From NCBI GenBank assembly GCA_037043235.1, contig JAWRVZ010000133.1, positions 841,856 to 905,855 on the forward strand: a stretch of DNA of 64,000 nt, written 5' to 3'. Positions 35,040 to 46,036 of the stretch are shown in pieces. The notes below the pieces were generated by a model, which was not told the DNA's origin, searched no databases, and saw nothing but the letters and a program-made list of their open reading frames with translations. The DNA is from Rhodeus uyekii (lineage: Eukaryota > Chordata > Actinopteri > Cypriniformes > Acheilognathidae). Both the position numbers and the translations under genes were made by a program. Every line of letters begins with the position of its first letter. The stretch's first letter is position 1.

Positions 35040-37330
35040 TCCTACCGCGCTGCTCAGCGGCAGAGCATTGTCATCCGACAGCCCCCCTCTGTTGGCAGTG
35101 CGGGTTGTCATGCTCAGCCGCAGCCTTCTGGCAGGACAGATCTGAGGGCTGTCCTCCAGGCTAAGGAGGCAAAGAGCAGAAGGCCCTGACGCTAGCGTCC
35201 TTCAGCCTCGCAGGGCCCCCCCCCGCTGATCTAGCTTGAGGGGTAGATCAGTGCCCTGTAAGCGCGGTAGCAGGCTCGGTACCTCGAGGGGGCCGGGTCA
35301 TGCTCTTCGCAGGCAGCCAATTCCAGTCGCGCTCCACACGGGGCGCACTGGACAGGTTGCCCCCTCTGAGGAGGGTTTTAGAGCATCTGCTCCAGCGACT
35401 CTCTGGTATCTGCTGGAGCTCCGAGTGGAAAAATATATCTGTCCAGAGGTCAGTCTCGAGAGGCTGATACCCCTAGTAGATTTCATGGCAGCATGGTTAC
35501 ATCTGCCAGGTATCTCCAGAGGGTCCTGCGTACCGTATCAGAAGGATACGCTACTTTGTTCCGGGTTCATCCACCCAAATTTTTCGGGGGTTCCGCCAAC
35601 CCTGGTGGTCCCCGTGCAGGCTCTGGTCATGGGACAGGAAGTCGACTCATTGCTGGGGAAAGAGGTCATAGGGTATGTTCCTCTCTCAGCCAGAGGTCCG
35701 GGCTTTATAGCCCATACTTCATCGTTCCTAGAAGGGATGGAGGCTTGCGTCCTACTTTAGATCGTCGCAACTGAGATTCAGAGAATTGACTCTGAGGCAG
35801 TTTGTAGTACAAGTCAGGTCTGAGGACTGGCTTGTCACGATGGATCTGAAGGACGCATATTTCCACGTCTCTGTCCTTCTACAGCACCGGAAGTTCCTCA
35901 GATTCGCCTTTGGGGACAAGGCTTATCTATATCAGGTTCTTTCGTTCGGCCTAGCTTGTCTCCTCGCACTTTCAACAAGTGCATAGATGCAGCTCTAGCT
36001 CCGCTCCCTGGGAGTTCTGGAGTAGATGCGCTCGGCCTCCGAGGGGGCCTAGCACATGGTACTGGTCTCACAACCGAGGTTGCTAAGACCGCTCTCCTCT
36101 CCAAAGCTCCCCACCGGAAACCGTGTATCCCTGCCGGCTGTTTCCTGCGGGTCAGCTCGGCTTCAGGGCTCTCTCTTCCCGAGAGGTTTATGTGGCTTTC
36201 CACATACCTTCGGGTGATTCTCCTTCGGTGACGGTTTCTCCGTGGCTCCCGTATCCTGATTCATCAACGACTGGCTCTTTCTAGCCCAGTCTCGGCAGAT
36301 CGGGATGTCGAGATATCGAGATGTCGTTCTCGCACACATATAGGAGCTCGGGCTAAGACTGAATGCCGAGAGGAGTGTGCTCTTGCCGAGGCAGAGCACT
36401 ATGTCCCTCGATGTTGTACGGGACTTTGTGTAAACTTAAGTGCATATTGCCTCTATCCCGTCCACAGTCATGAACATGAGGCTAGGCCAGCCACTCATGG
36501 TCGAACGCTTCTAGGAAGTGTTAAGTTTGTGTGCCTGCGCCATCTGTGACCATTATAGTGGCTCAAACCAGGGGGTTTCCTCGAGGGGCAACCTTTCCCG
36601 TCTGATCAAGGTCTTAAGGCTATGCCTGCGGGTCTTGCATCAGTGGAAGAAAGCCTGGTTTCTTTCCCGAAGGCCCGTACTGGGATCAGTATGACGCTGT
36701 TGACAGATGACTCCCGCTCGGGTTGGGGGGATGGCCCTGAGGGGCCGCTCAACTTAGGGTCTGTGGAGCAGACACCACCTCTCCTGGCACATAGTATGCG
36801 CCGGAAGCGTGGCTGTCTGATTAGCACTTCGAGCTTTCTCCCAGACCTCCTGTGGACCCAAGGGAAACTCAGCTCCCTTTGAGCAGTTTACATCCTGGGG
36901 TCCCCAAACTCGGGGGCAGACTTCCTGTCGAGACAGGGGCCGAGGCCCGGGGAATAGGACTCCACACTGAGGTGTTGGAGCAGATGGGGGGAATTCTGGC
37001 CCGTTCCGTCTCGAGGGACGGCCGCTGCCTACCCTATTCCCCCCTGTTCTCCCAGCTTCGTTTTGGCTGATTGCGATACGACATGAGTAGCTGAGGCTCC
37101 TCTTGTACACCTTTCCCCGGTTGCTCTGCTCCCAGGGGTTCTAGAGAAGTTCGCCAGGACAGGGTCCGTCTCACCTTTATTGCCCCGCAGTGGCCGGGCA
37201 GGGTGTGGTTTTCGGAATTGGTTTCCCTCCTAGACGGCACTCCTTGGAGGTTCCCTTCAGAGTGGACCTTCTGTTCCAGGCTCAGGGCACGATACTTCAT
37301 CCTTACCCGGAACTGTGGAATCTGTGGGTC
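35040..37330 (+). pseudogene. gag end, RT and RNase H relics, copy H
   Basis: A gag C-terminal scrap (to about 35230) precedes RT. LYSPYFIVPRRDGGLRPTLD (about 35703-35760) is followed after a short gap by VRSEDWLVTMDLKDAYFHVS (35786-35986), with the first catalytic aspartate kept. Right after the CIDAALAPL segment (about 35980-36010) about 230 bp of foreign sequence interrupts RT. RT resumes at about 36265 (NDWLFLAQSRQI in another frame), so YLDD is destroyed. RNase H is fragmentary (MTLLTDDSRSGWGDG about 36690; ADFLSRQGPRPGE about 36915). Many stops. Confidence 0.8.
36010..36250 (+). other. displaced RNase H-YR linker segment inside RT
   Basis: Starting at cctgggagttctggag the sequence reads GLRGGLAHGTGLTTEVAKTALLSKAPHRK and ASGLSLPERFMWLSTYLRV. 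This is the connector-plus-YR N-terminus normally found after RNase H, which copy H also has in its normal place (37330-37437). It resembles relic E (58680-58930) more than H's own YR. Confidence 0.7.
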
Positions 37331-38215
37331 TGGCCTCCGAGGGGGCCCGACTCATGGACTCAGATCTCTCGACTGAGGTCGTTGAGACCATTCTCCACTC
37401 TAGAGCCCCGTCCACAAGGAAGCTCTACGCTCGGAAGTAGAGTATCTTCACTTCCTAGTGCAGTGACAAACATATAGACCCAGTGACCTGCCATGTTGGT
37501 ATCGTCCTGGAGTTTCTACAAGAAAAGTTCGCTGCCGGGCTGTCCCCTTCCACGCTTTACCCCCAAGTGGTTCACGTACCCCCAAGTGGTACCCCTCTGG
37601 GCTGGGACCCCCTAGTAGGGCGTTTCCTTCGTGGCACTTGAGGCTAAGGCCTGCAGTACGCTGGGACCTGACCCTGGTTCTCCAGGCTCTGTCTCAGGCA
37701 CACTTGACGAGGACATCTCAGAGAAATTCCTCACCCTTAAAACGGTGGTCCTCTAGCCATCTCCTCCTTTTAGAGGGTTGGTAACCTTCAGGCCCTCTCA
37801 ATGGCCCCTCCTGTTTGGAGTTTGCTCCTGGTCTGGCGAAAGCCTTCCTCTCTCCCAGACCTGGATACATTCCTAAAGTGCTTTCGAGCCCAGCTTGTCA
37901 CACTATACTGCAAGCCTTATGTCCTCCCCCCAGTCGTGATCAGGAGTCCAAGAACAAGGTCCGTCCAGTGCGAGCACTGGACACCTACGTCCGCAGAGCG
38001 GTTTCATGGCGTAGGTCAGACCAACTCTTTGTAAGCTTCGGGGCTCCTAAGGGAGCTCCAGCATCTATGACTACTTTAAGCAGGTGGATAGTCGAGGCTA
38101 TCTCACTGGTATATGATGCAGCGGGTCAGCAGTATTCACTGCATGTCCGCGCCCATTCTACTCGGAGCATGGCTATCTCTAAAGTTTTTTGCACATCAAC
38201 TTGACCTTAACCCCG
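37330..38215 (+). pseudogene. tyrosine recombinase, copy H
   Basis: The N-terminal part reads DLSTEVVETILHSRAPSTRKLYARK and then a stop. Further blocks are IVLEFLQEKFAAGLSPSTL, a damaged arginine region (about 37760-37800), and an open stretch 37815-38204 ending LSRWIVEAISLVYDAAG, then VRAHSTRSMAIS. A deletion after that removes the segment holding the catalytic tyrosine and jumps to the element's final residues. It is recombinase-dead by loss of the nucleophile as well as by stops. Confidence 0.8.
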
Positions 38216-38296
38216 CTTTGGGAACTTTAGCCCTTTCATAGTGAGCTACGTTAGCTTGGACTACTCCGTTCGCTGAGGCGGCGTGGGTATTCTCGT

Positions 38297-38400
38297 TCCC
38301 ATATGCGTTTCGATGCAGTGTTGAGTTCCCTTGACAGGGAACGTCTCAGGTTACTTACGTAACCCTAGTTCCCTTAGAGGGAACGAGACACTGCGTCTCG
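38297..38400. repeat. internal complementary region, copy H
   Basis: The left half (cgttcccatatgcgtttcga to ccttgacaggga) is the inverse of the left terminus. The right half (cgtctcaggttacttacgta to ctgcgtctcg) is the inverse of the right terminus. The two meet at a single aac (38340-38342), the inverse of the GTT ends. Confidence 0.9.
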
Positions 38401-39013
38401 TGGCCTCAGCTCCATCGCATACCGGCTGTTTCAGACACTAGTCAAGCTGAGGCTTCTAGTTTGTTGCGTGCTGATATACTCCTGGCTCATGACGTCACCC
38501 TCGGCATGTGCACTCGCACACCTGGTTTCAATTGCGCTTCAAGGGACAATCACGCTAAGGCGTTCCCATATGCGTTTCGACGCAGTGTCTCGTTCCCTAT
38601 AAGGGAACTAGGGTTACGTAAGTCACCTGAGACGTTTTATGTTACGTGCAGATTGCGTTTACCAGCTGCACGCTGTCTTTGTCTAATGTGAACACGTTGC
38701 GTTGCGCGTCCGCATTGGCTGTGTGTTCGTGTCTTGTCATTGTTAACCCTACCCACCTTGTGTCCTTGTCATTAGTTTGATTTGTCCCAGCTGTTTCCTG
38801 ATCTATTACCTTTCCTCCTGTCTGTATTTAAGCCCTTCATGTTTGCTGTCCTGTGTCGCGTCGTTGTCGTACCTGTTCTGTTATTCTATATCAGTCTACC
38901 AGTTATGATCATTAGTAAGTTAACGGGGTAGTTTTGTTTGAGTTTTGTTTTATTGTTTAATAAAAAGGCCTTCCACCCTGCAATACTGAGTCCTTGCTTC
39001 CTGAAACCTGACA

Positions 39014-39512
39014 ACCTCAGCTTGTGGAAAAGCTACTTGTGATGAGCTTTGATTCATCCCATGACTCTTATCACCACATTTTATTGGTTGTTAGTGTATT
39101 ACAAATGTACAAAACAGATATCAGTTCTGCAATAGGTTAGAAAATGAACACTTTATCAGTTCAAGTTAAATTTCAACATTTCAACCACGTCTGCCATTTA
39201 TTTTTCCTTCATAAATTCAATGGAATTTATTTTACAGTACATCACAACATTTTGCATGTCACATTTACAGTCCTGTGTCTTTCATTCTCGTCAATTTGTC
39301 TCTCAGCTGCTCCATGTTCTACTTTTGTTTTTTTTGGCACCATGAACTGAACTGGAACGAATCCAAGGCTTCCAATGCCCATATGAACAGATTCAAACCT
39401 CAGCGGTCCCAGTGAACAGGAAATGGTTCACTTAGTGTAACTCAAATTACAAGTGATGAAACAGCTGGATTTGGACTCAGAATGCATGTACAGGGAGCAG
39501 CTGGGAGCACAT
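39014..39512. other. no gene recognised
   Basis: AT-rich intergenic DNA; an open frame at 39144-39350 has no recognisable features. Confidence 0.45.
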
Positions 39513-39711
39513 GTACACACGCACACACACACACACGTTGTCTTTCCGTGTTTTATGGGGACTTTCCATAGATATTATGATTTCTATAACGCACATACTA
39601 AATCTATCTGCCACAGAAATTTCTGTGTATTATTACATTTACAAAAAACATAAACGGTTATTACTTATGTAAGGTTTACTAGGACCACACACACACACAC
39701 ACACACACCTT
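39513..39711. repeat. CA-bounded fish repeat
   Basis: Two CA tracts (about 39515-39536 and 39689-39711) bracket a unit starting ttgtctttccgtgttttatg and continuing gggactttccatag, a common interspersed fish repeat related to the one at 21874-22242. Confidence 0.6.
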
Positions 39712-41518
39712 CTTTTGTACATTTTTTAATGCCTCATGCCTCATAATCTTAATCATGAATTAACTGTATAATAAGATGTATGTGAGGGGACACATCTTTA
39801 TTATTTTCAAAATAAGTTTTATTTTTCAGGTAAATTCTATTTATTTATTTATACACACATGTACATATACATAAAGTTATCATTAATTATTCATTCATAA
39901 ATTTCACATTACATTTCACAATCTGAACAAGTCTTTTATCGTCACAAATAGGCAAAATATTTTAAGAGGTTTATTGACCTTAGTAATGAGGGTCTTCAGG
40001 GTTCCTGTTGAAGATACATTTCCATTTCATTTTGGTTGGACCACATGACTTGATGGATAAAAATGTTATTGCTGGTAGGCAGTGAAGAAGTCTTGAAAAA
40101 TTTGAAAGGGGGAACATTTTTGTTTCAGAAATAAAACCAATCAAGGTGTATTTAAATCATTGCACGTTAACTGCTTTCTAGTTTAAAAAACTGCAATGAA
40201 TACATTAATAGATGTCGCCAAGTTTCAAAATAAGTTCCATTAGGACAGTAGATTGAAAGATGTCAGCCTATGAAGCACACTCCTGTTTTTATTATTACAC
40301 CTGGCGTGAAGTTATGACAATGCTTGGTTTAGTGACTGGTTTGTAATGACATTTCTTCAGCAGGAATTATGTATTGCTTCCTATATTTAATATTTCAGTC
40401 CTTGGCAGGTCTGACTGAGCCCTAATGACCAGTCTTACCTGCTTTATGCATGTAATTTTACCTGCAAATCATATTAACCTTGGGGCATGGCCTGTATGCA
40501 TGCGCAAACACTAACCATTCTCTGACACACACACACACACACACACACGCACATACACCTGACCATCATTATCTGCACTCAATATTCCTCCACCACCCCC
40601 CATCCCCTTTTTTTTCTCCATTCACTTCATTAAAGTGCAAATCTACTATTTGCAATATGAATACACCTCAGAAAAATTTCACACTGCTGGGGTTCTGCAG
40701 CATTTCAGTACATTTTTTCACCTCTCTATTCAATCATGTAAGAAATCTTGTGTTTGAATATGCTTAAGAGAGCTGATGAAGTGATAAAGTGAATTTACCA
40801 AATTATCTGTCTTAAAATATCTGTAATTTTAACTCGCAAACAAAACTGAAAAGAAAATTATGAAATACGGAAACATGTACATTTCTGTGCAGACATTGGT
40901 CAACTAGTCAAATAGTAAAATCTGCAACAAATGAAAGGAAAAATGCTGTGTAACATTATCTACACTTGCAGATTTCAAATGTAAGTTCAGTTCACAAGAC
41001 TTGAGAATGCAATAGTCATTTTAAATCCATTACTCTGTTTTCTGTTTCTGCCTGAGTATGTTTCTGAAGCTCATCATCAGTTTCCACATCACTGGTTTAA
41101 TATTCAGCTCCATTCGCGTTCATGTCTGTGTGAGCCACATTAGTTGCAGATGATGTGCATAATGTTCAAAGCCTTTGACTAGAACTGTGTAATTAAAGAG
41201 ATTGACTTTTGTCGCAAGTAGCTTGATGCTTTGAGCCTCTTTGTGCTGCAAGCCTGTTCGGTGGGGTCATTAGATGATGTTTTTTTTTCCTATTACACCT
41301 TTTCTTCCCATAAACAAATTTGTCATACAGAAACACAGTACAAAAACAAAGTAATCATGTTAGCGCTTAGGGAGGAAATGACTTGTACCAAGCCATTAGT
41401 GTTTCAACAAGGCAACACGAGAGGGCAGAGAGGATAGAATGAGAGAGCAAGGACACAGAGAGAGAGAAACGAAGAGAGAGGTGAAAAAATGAGCTACTAC
41501 ACAAAGGAAAAGGGAAAA

Positions 41519-41521
<3 letters not shown>
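39712..41521. other. no gene; CA tract at 40525-40547
   Basis: Mostly AT-rich intergenic DNA. The segment 41040-41215 is unique-looking with balanced composition and could be another conserved noncoding block; that is a weak impression only. Confidence 0.4.

Positions 41522-41583
<62 letters not shown>
41522..41583. repeat. (GA)n microsatellite
   Basis: About 31 uninterrupted GA units; the flanking sequence remains purine-rich to about 41900. Confidence 0.97.
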
Positions 41584-44236
41584 GACGATACATACTGAGA
41601 GCCAAAAAAGAAGAGCAGTACACAGAAGGGGGAAAAAAGTGAAAGGAGGCAAGAAGCGTCTGCAGGAGAGGGGTGTTTAGCTCATGCATAATGCATCGCT
41701 ACAGAATTTGGGGAATAAAGGCTTTTCTAACTAAAAGCTGGAGGCAAAGAGAAAAGAATGACTTCACTTGCTTTTTGGCTTGTCTTATCTCATCTTCTCT
41801 TTCATTCTTTCTTTTGTTTTCACTCCTGAGCTGTCGGAGGAAGACAGATGCAGTGAGGGCTAATGCATCCCGAAACTACTTTTGTCTGCGGAGAGAAAAG
41901 GAGAAAGAGAAAAGAGAAGAGATGAAAATTAAATTTGTGCCAATGCCACAGATGATGCATTTTTAATCTTAAAAGTGGGTGTGGGAGTTATATATTAAAT
42001 AAATAAATAAATAAATGAAACAAAATATAACCTGCCATTCATTTTTAATCATAACCACATTTTCACTTTGAATCTAATCATGGAACTAACAATATTTCTA
42101 ATACAAATTTGCAATTTCAGTTGATTTTCTTTATCAAAATGATCACATTTTCATGCATGACATAAAACCACTTGGTCTCAAACCATAATTCAAAACATCA
42201 TATTTATTAAATAAATAACAAATATTAATACAGAAACATAAATATGGATATGAATATAAATTCATATTTTTATTTTAAATAATTCTTTTTTTTCTGTGTC
42301 TGAGTTTGCTGTTACTCAAATTGTAAAGAAAAAAGTATAGTATAGCATGTATACTATACATTTAGAATATTTTCTGAGTTTTATTGGCAGTTCAATAGAT
42401 GGAAATGCAAATCAGTTTGAAACCACTTTTCATTGAAACCAATAGCAATTGTCTATTTTTGTAATCAATATAACACATTGTGTTTGATGGTGAAGGTGAT
42501 GGCAATGAAACATGTTTATTTTATAACAAATTATTAGCAGAAAAAGATTGCATCCAAAAACATAAAAGTGAATGTGAACCAAAAAAATGTTTAATTAAAT
42601 TTATAGCGTTTTTTTCTTTTTTAGTCTTGCTTTGTACCAGTACCCAAGAATCAGTGAAAAATAATTATCTGTTTTGGGTGTGTGAGCTCTTCCAAAGGAA
42701 AATATGCCAGCAGTGTCAATTATTAACACTTAAGAAGCATAAATATTCAATGAGCCTGATGCTCCATTTCAAGACGCAAAGCAAACAAACAACAAAATGA
42801 TGAGGAAAACATAGGCAGAAATGCAAATTGAGTTTGTTACATGCATCCTTCTAAATTAATAGGAATTTATTCATTTTTCTTCATGACTCAAATATTATCA
42901 AAACTAAAAAGAAAAACTTTATTTACTTGCAGTACATTATTTATAAAACCCAACACATAAATTATTGCTCAACAATCCAACTATTACAGCAAATATCAGT
43001 TCAGATCAGCATATTGATCCCCAAAAAAAACAACAAAAAAAACTGTATTCACAATCACAGTGACTGATAAAAAATAGACATGGACTTTTCCTGACACTGA
43101 CTAAACTATCTCCTAAGTGCTTTCATTTCCTTCAGGTCCTGCTTGAACCCAGAGTCGTGTATGAGCTATTAACTCTCTCTCTTTCTCCTTCACTGTCGGT
43201 GTGACCCAGTTCTTAAGGGGAAGCTCCAAGGAACTGAGAGGAGTCCAAAGACAGGTCAAGACATTATAGTCTGGTCTCTTTCCTGCTTTCTAATGTCTTG
43301 TCCTGAACCTTTGCACAGTCTTAACCCCCTTGTGTCTTCCTGTCCCATGTTAACGTAATGTGCCATGTTCAAACAAGCCAGAGTGACATTATTCACGCTA
43401 AGCCATCTCTCTGTTTTGACGACATGACTATGGGCTGTACAACAAGAGTTTCACTGAGACAGCTTCCAGCACTTTTAGACGAATTATAACCAAGCTCCTG
43501 CTGAGCTGCCCCAGGACATGCAGTCTGGTCCAGGAACAGATTCTGTGTTTCTATCCTCTTCTGGCCTTGGACAGTCTGGAGGCTGTGTTAAGCCTGTTGG
43601 TAATGCTTCTGACAACTGCTGCAGTCTCCTTTTTCTGACAGTGTTTCATTCTACTACTTCATTCATCATTCTACAAGAAAACCCAGCTACCCTTCACCAG
43701 GGCAATGTTGCTAAAAAAGAAAAAGAAAAAATTGGAGAACATACACAGATGTAGAGTTGGGCAAGTTTTAAAAATACCAAGCTGCAAACTATTCATCTAT
43801 CTTAGCACAAAAACAACAACAACAGTAAAATATAAAATTATGCGTGATATATGTAAAAGTATTGAGAAGTATTCAAATTGATGGTGTTTTTGTAAAATCA
43901 TGAATTACCATATAATTTGCAGTGAAAAATACAAGACACATCACTTTTATTTTAAATATTAATAATTCTCTCTTCTCATTTTTGTTATGTTATATACATT
44001 TTATTTACTTATTTATAATTTATAATTAATGTTACTATAGATTGCATGTTATATATTACACAGACTTTAACTAAGACACCTGTTCTTGTTGCATGAAAAA
44101 TGCCAAACTTACAAGATTTAAAAATTATGTTACGTCTTCTTCTGTTAAATTGTATTATATTTCCTCTACCTATATTTCCCTATTTTTAAATAGCAAATAA
44201 CAACATAACATTGACAGCATACAACTTCTTTTCAGA
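41584..44236. other. no gene recognised
   Basis: AT-rich intergenic DNA with a short (TAAA)n run near 41996-42016. Open frames at 42480-42800 and 43518-43754 have no domain, splice or codon support. Confidence 0.45.
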
Positions 44237-44573
44237 AGGTCCTACCTGTGTATTTACTTTTAATAAATCCTAGAAAACCTGTATAAAGTATAGTTTAGTC
44301 CTAAATCACTTGACTGGGACACGTGAAATTACAAAAAAACAATATTAATACAATTTAATCGACAGAAAACCATAATATGCAATGTGACTGAATCGTATCT
44401 TTGCCTCAGCTCTAGATTGACAATCACAGGCGTCCAATCACAACTGACCTCTGGAAAAAAGGGAACTAACCAATGACGATGGATGTTACTATTACAAGAG
44501 CAAGCCCCGCCCCACGACTGACAAAAATAAAAATGCTCGCGCGAGCAAAAACAGCAGTCGAGAGCAGGCTTTC
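44237..44573 (-). mobile_element. truncated hAT-type element, inverted relative of 4597-5323
   Basis: The sequence is the near-inverse of about 4930-5260 in the complete element: for example tgacaatcacaggcgtccaa mirrors the segment near 5060, and tgctcgcgcgagcaaaaaca mirrors that near 4940. Both termini are absent. It is cut at 44573 where DIRS copy C begins. Confidence 0.8.
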
Positions 44574-45037
44574 GATTAGCCGTTAAGGACGAGTGACACT
44601 CTTAGGGCTGAACACCAAGAAGAGTGTACTTTCTCCCACGCAGAGAACCACTTTCTTGGGAGTCACTTGGGTCTCAGTGGCCATGTCTGCTCGGCTCTTC
44701 CCCGGGCGCATTCAGGCCTTTCGTTCAGCCGTCAAGAGTATCAAGGGGCAGCCACTCACGAAAAGAAATTAAACACTTTAGAGCGTGTTAGGGCTCATGC
44801 AGCGGCTCCAGCGTTATTCCACTGGGCCGGCTGTGCACGAGACCCCTGCAGCGGTGGTTGAAAACCAGGGGTTCTCCCCAAGGGCTAGAACTCTTGGTCA
44901 CATTCTTATCTGGAGCAGATTGGGGACAGATATGGCAGGGCACAGGCTTACCTGTTTGCCTCCGTAGAATTTCTCTGCCCTCTGTGGCTTTCGTTTAAAC
45001 ATCCAGCGCCTCTGGGGCGGGATGCCATGGTACAGGT

Positions 45038-46036
45038 GTGACCGAGGCTACGCCTGTACACTTTTTCCCCCGATCGCTCTGCTCCCGGGAGTTCTGGCTG
45101 GCCTCTGAGGGGGTCCAGCTCATAGAATCCGGTCTCTCAGCCGAGGTTGTGGAGACCATCCTTCAGTCCAGAGCTCCCTCCACGAGGAAACTCCACGCCT
45201 TAAAGTGGAAACCTTTCACGTCTTGGTGTAGTGAAGGGCAGGTGAACCCAGTAACCTGTCGAGTCGGCAAAGTGCTGGAGTTCCTGCAAGAAAGATTTGC
45301 GGCAGGGTTGTCCCCCTCCACCTTGAAGGTTTATGTGGGTGCCATATCAGCTTGCCATGTACCTCTGGGTGGGGTGTCCTTGGGCAGGGACCCCCTAGTC
45401 ACTTGTTTCCTCCGTGGCACATTAAGGCTGAGACCTGTGGCACAGAAAACAAAAAAACAAAAAACAAAAAACCACTGTTCCATTCCGATTAGAACATCAA
45501 ACAGGTTCTCCCCACTCAGTGACGCACCCACTGAGAAACCTGTTGAAAGTGCCCTAGTGATTGGCGATTCTATTACTCGGAATGTGAAAATAGAGACTCC
45601 AGCCACCATAGTCACATGTTTGCCGGGAGCCAGAGCGCCTGACGTCAAAGCAAATTTAAAAGTGCTGGCTAAGGCTAATCGTAAATATTCTAAGATTGTT
45701 ATTCACGTCGGCGCTAATGATGTCCGACTTCGCCAGTCGGAGATCACTAAAACTAATATTAAAGAGGTGTGTGAACTCGCAAGTACGATGTCAGGCACTG
45801 TAATTTGCTCTGGACCTCTCCCTATGCGCAGGAGTGATGAGATGCTTAGCAGATTATCCTCACTCAATGGCTGGATGTCTAAGTGGTGCCCGCAGAATAA
45901 CATAGGGTTCATAGACAATTGGAAAAGTTTTTGGGGCAGACCTGACCTGTTGAAAAGAGATGGTATTCATCCCACCTGGGATGGTGCCGCTCTTCTCTCT
46001 AGTAATTTGGCATATAGTCTTAGAGCTAAACCTTGA
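45038..46036 (+). CDS. chimeric open frame: DIRS YR N-terminus fused to LINE ORF1 esterase
   Basis: One 332-residue open frame crosses the element junction. Residues about 20-134 are the DNA-binding N-terminal half of the DIRS recombinase (LSPSTLKVYVGAI, GTLRLRPV). From about residue 135 it is LINE sequence: a lysine/glutamine-rich linker, then an SGNH/GDSL-type hydrolase domain with the nucleophile box IGDSIT (serine 168), HVGANDV, and the C-terminal RDGIHPTWDG holding the catalytic D..H pair. Esterase domains of this type are known in ORF1 of CR1/L2-like LINEs. The fusion is in frame but lacks the recombinase catalytic half. No promoter of its own is evident, so expression is unknown and the fusion is probably accidental. 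Confidence 0.85.
   Translation: MTEATPVHFFPRSLCSREFWLASEGVQLIESGLSAEVVETILQSRAPSTRKLHALKWKPFTSWCSEGQVNPVTCRVGKVLEFLQERFAAGLSPSTLKVYVGAISACHVPLGGVSLGRDPLVTCFLRGTLRLRPVAQKTKKQKTKNHCSIPIRTSNRFSPLSDAPTEKPVESALVIGDSITRNVKIETPATIVTCLPGARAPDVKANLKVLAKANRKYSKIVIHVGANDVRLRQSEITKTNIKEVCELASTMSGTVICSGPLPMRRSDEMLSRLSSLNGWMSKWCPQNNIGFIDNWKSFWGRPDLLKRDGIHPTWDGAALLSSNLAYSLRAKP

Larger units (their letters stand above)
34949..38636 (+). mobile_element. DIRS1-like YR retrotransposon, copy H
   Basis: The left inverted repeat 34951-35031 (tccctgtcaagggaactcaa... to caattgaa) matches the inverse of 38527-38608 almost throughout. The element is bounded by GTT on both sides (34949-34951 and 38634-38636) with no target duplication. 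The internal complementary region is at 38297-38400, and TGACGTCA lies at 38490-38497. The 5' leader and most of gag are deleted. RT, RNase H and YR are present but broken, and RT carries a displaced YR segment. It is inserted in an LTR. Confidence 0.92.
34211..39013 (+). mobile_element. LTR interrupted by another LTR and by DIRS copy H
   Basis: It starts tgtcagggctctgccacatt like its relatives and ends cctgaaacctgaca, with aataaa about 50 bp before the end. LTR sequence is found at 34211-34336, 34691-34948 and 38637-39013. These three pieces are collinear with the uninterrupted LTRs at 32835-33635 (inverted) and 63126-63885. The gaps are filled by a second LTR and by a DIRS element. Flanking bases (atacc / acctc) do not form a clear duplication. 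Confidence 0.8.

Noticed and set aside
41396..41689. Serine/leucine and arginine/glutamate-rich frames
   Set aside because: Translation of the (GA)n tract and purine-rich flanks.
42480..42800. 106-codon frame as a possible host gene
   Set aside because: AT-rich codons, no domain, no splice context.
45038..46036. YR-esterase chimera as an established host gene
   Set aside because: The junction coincides with a LINE 5' truncation point, the YR part lacks its catalytic half, and no independent promoter or conservation is visible. Reported only as a fusion worth checking.
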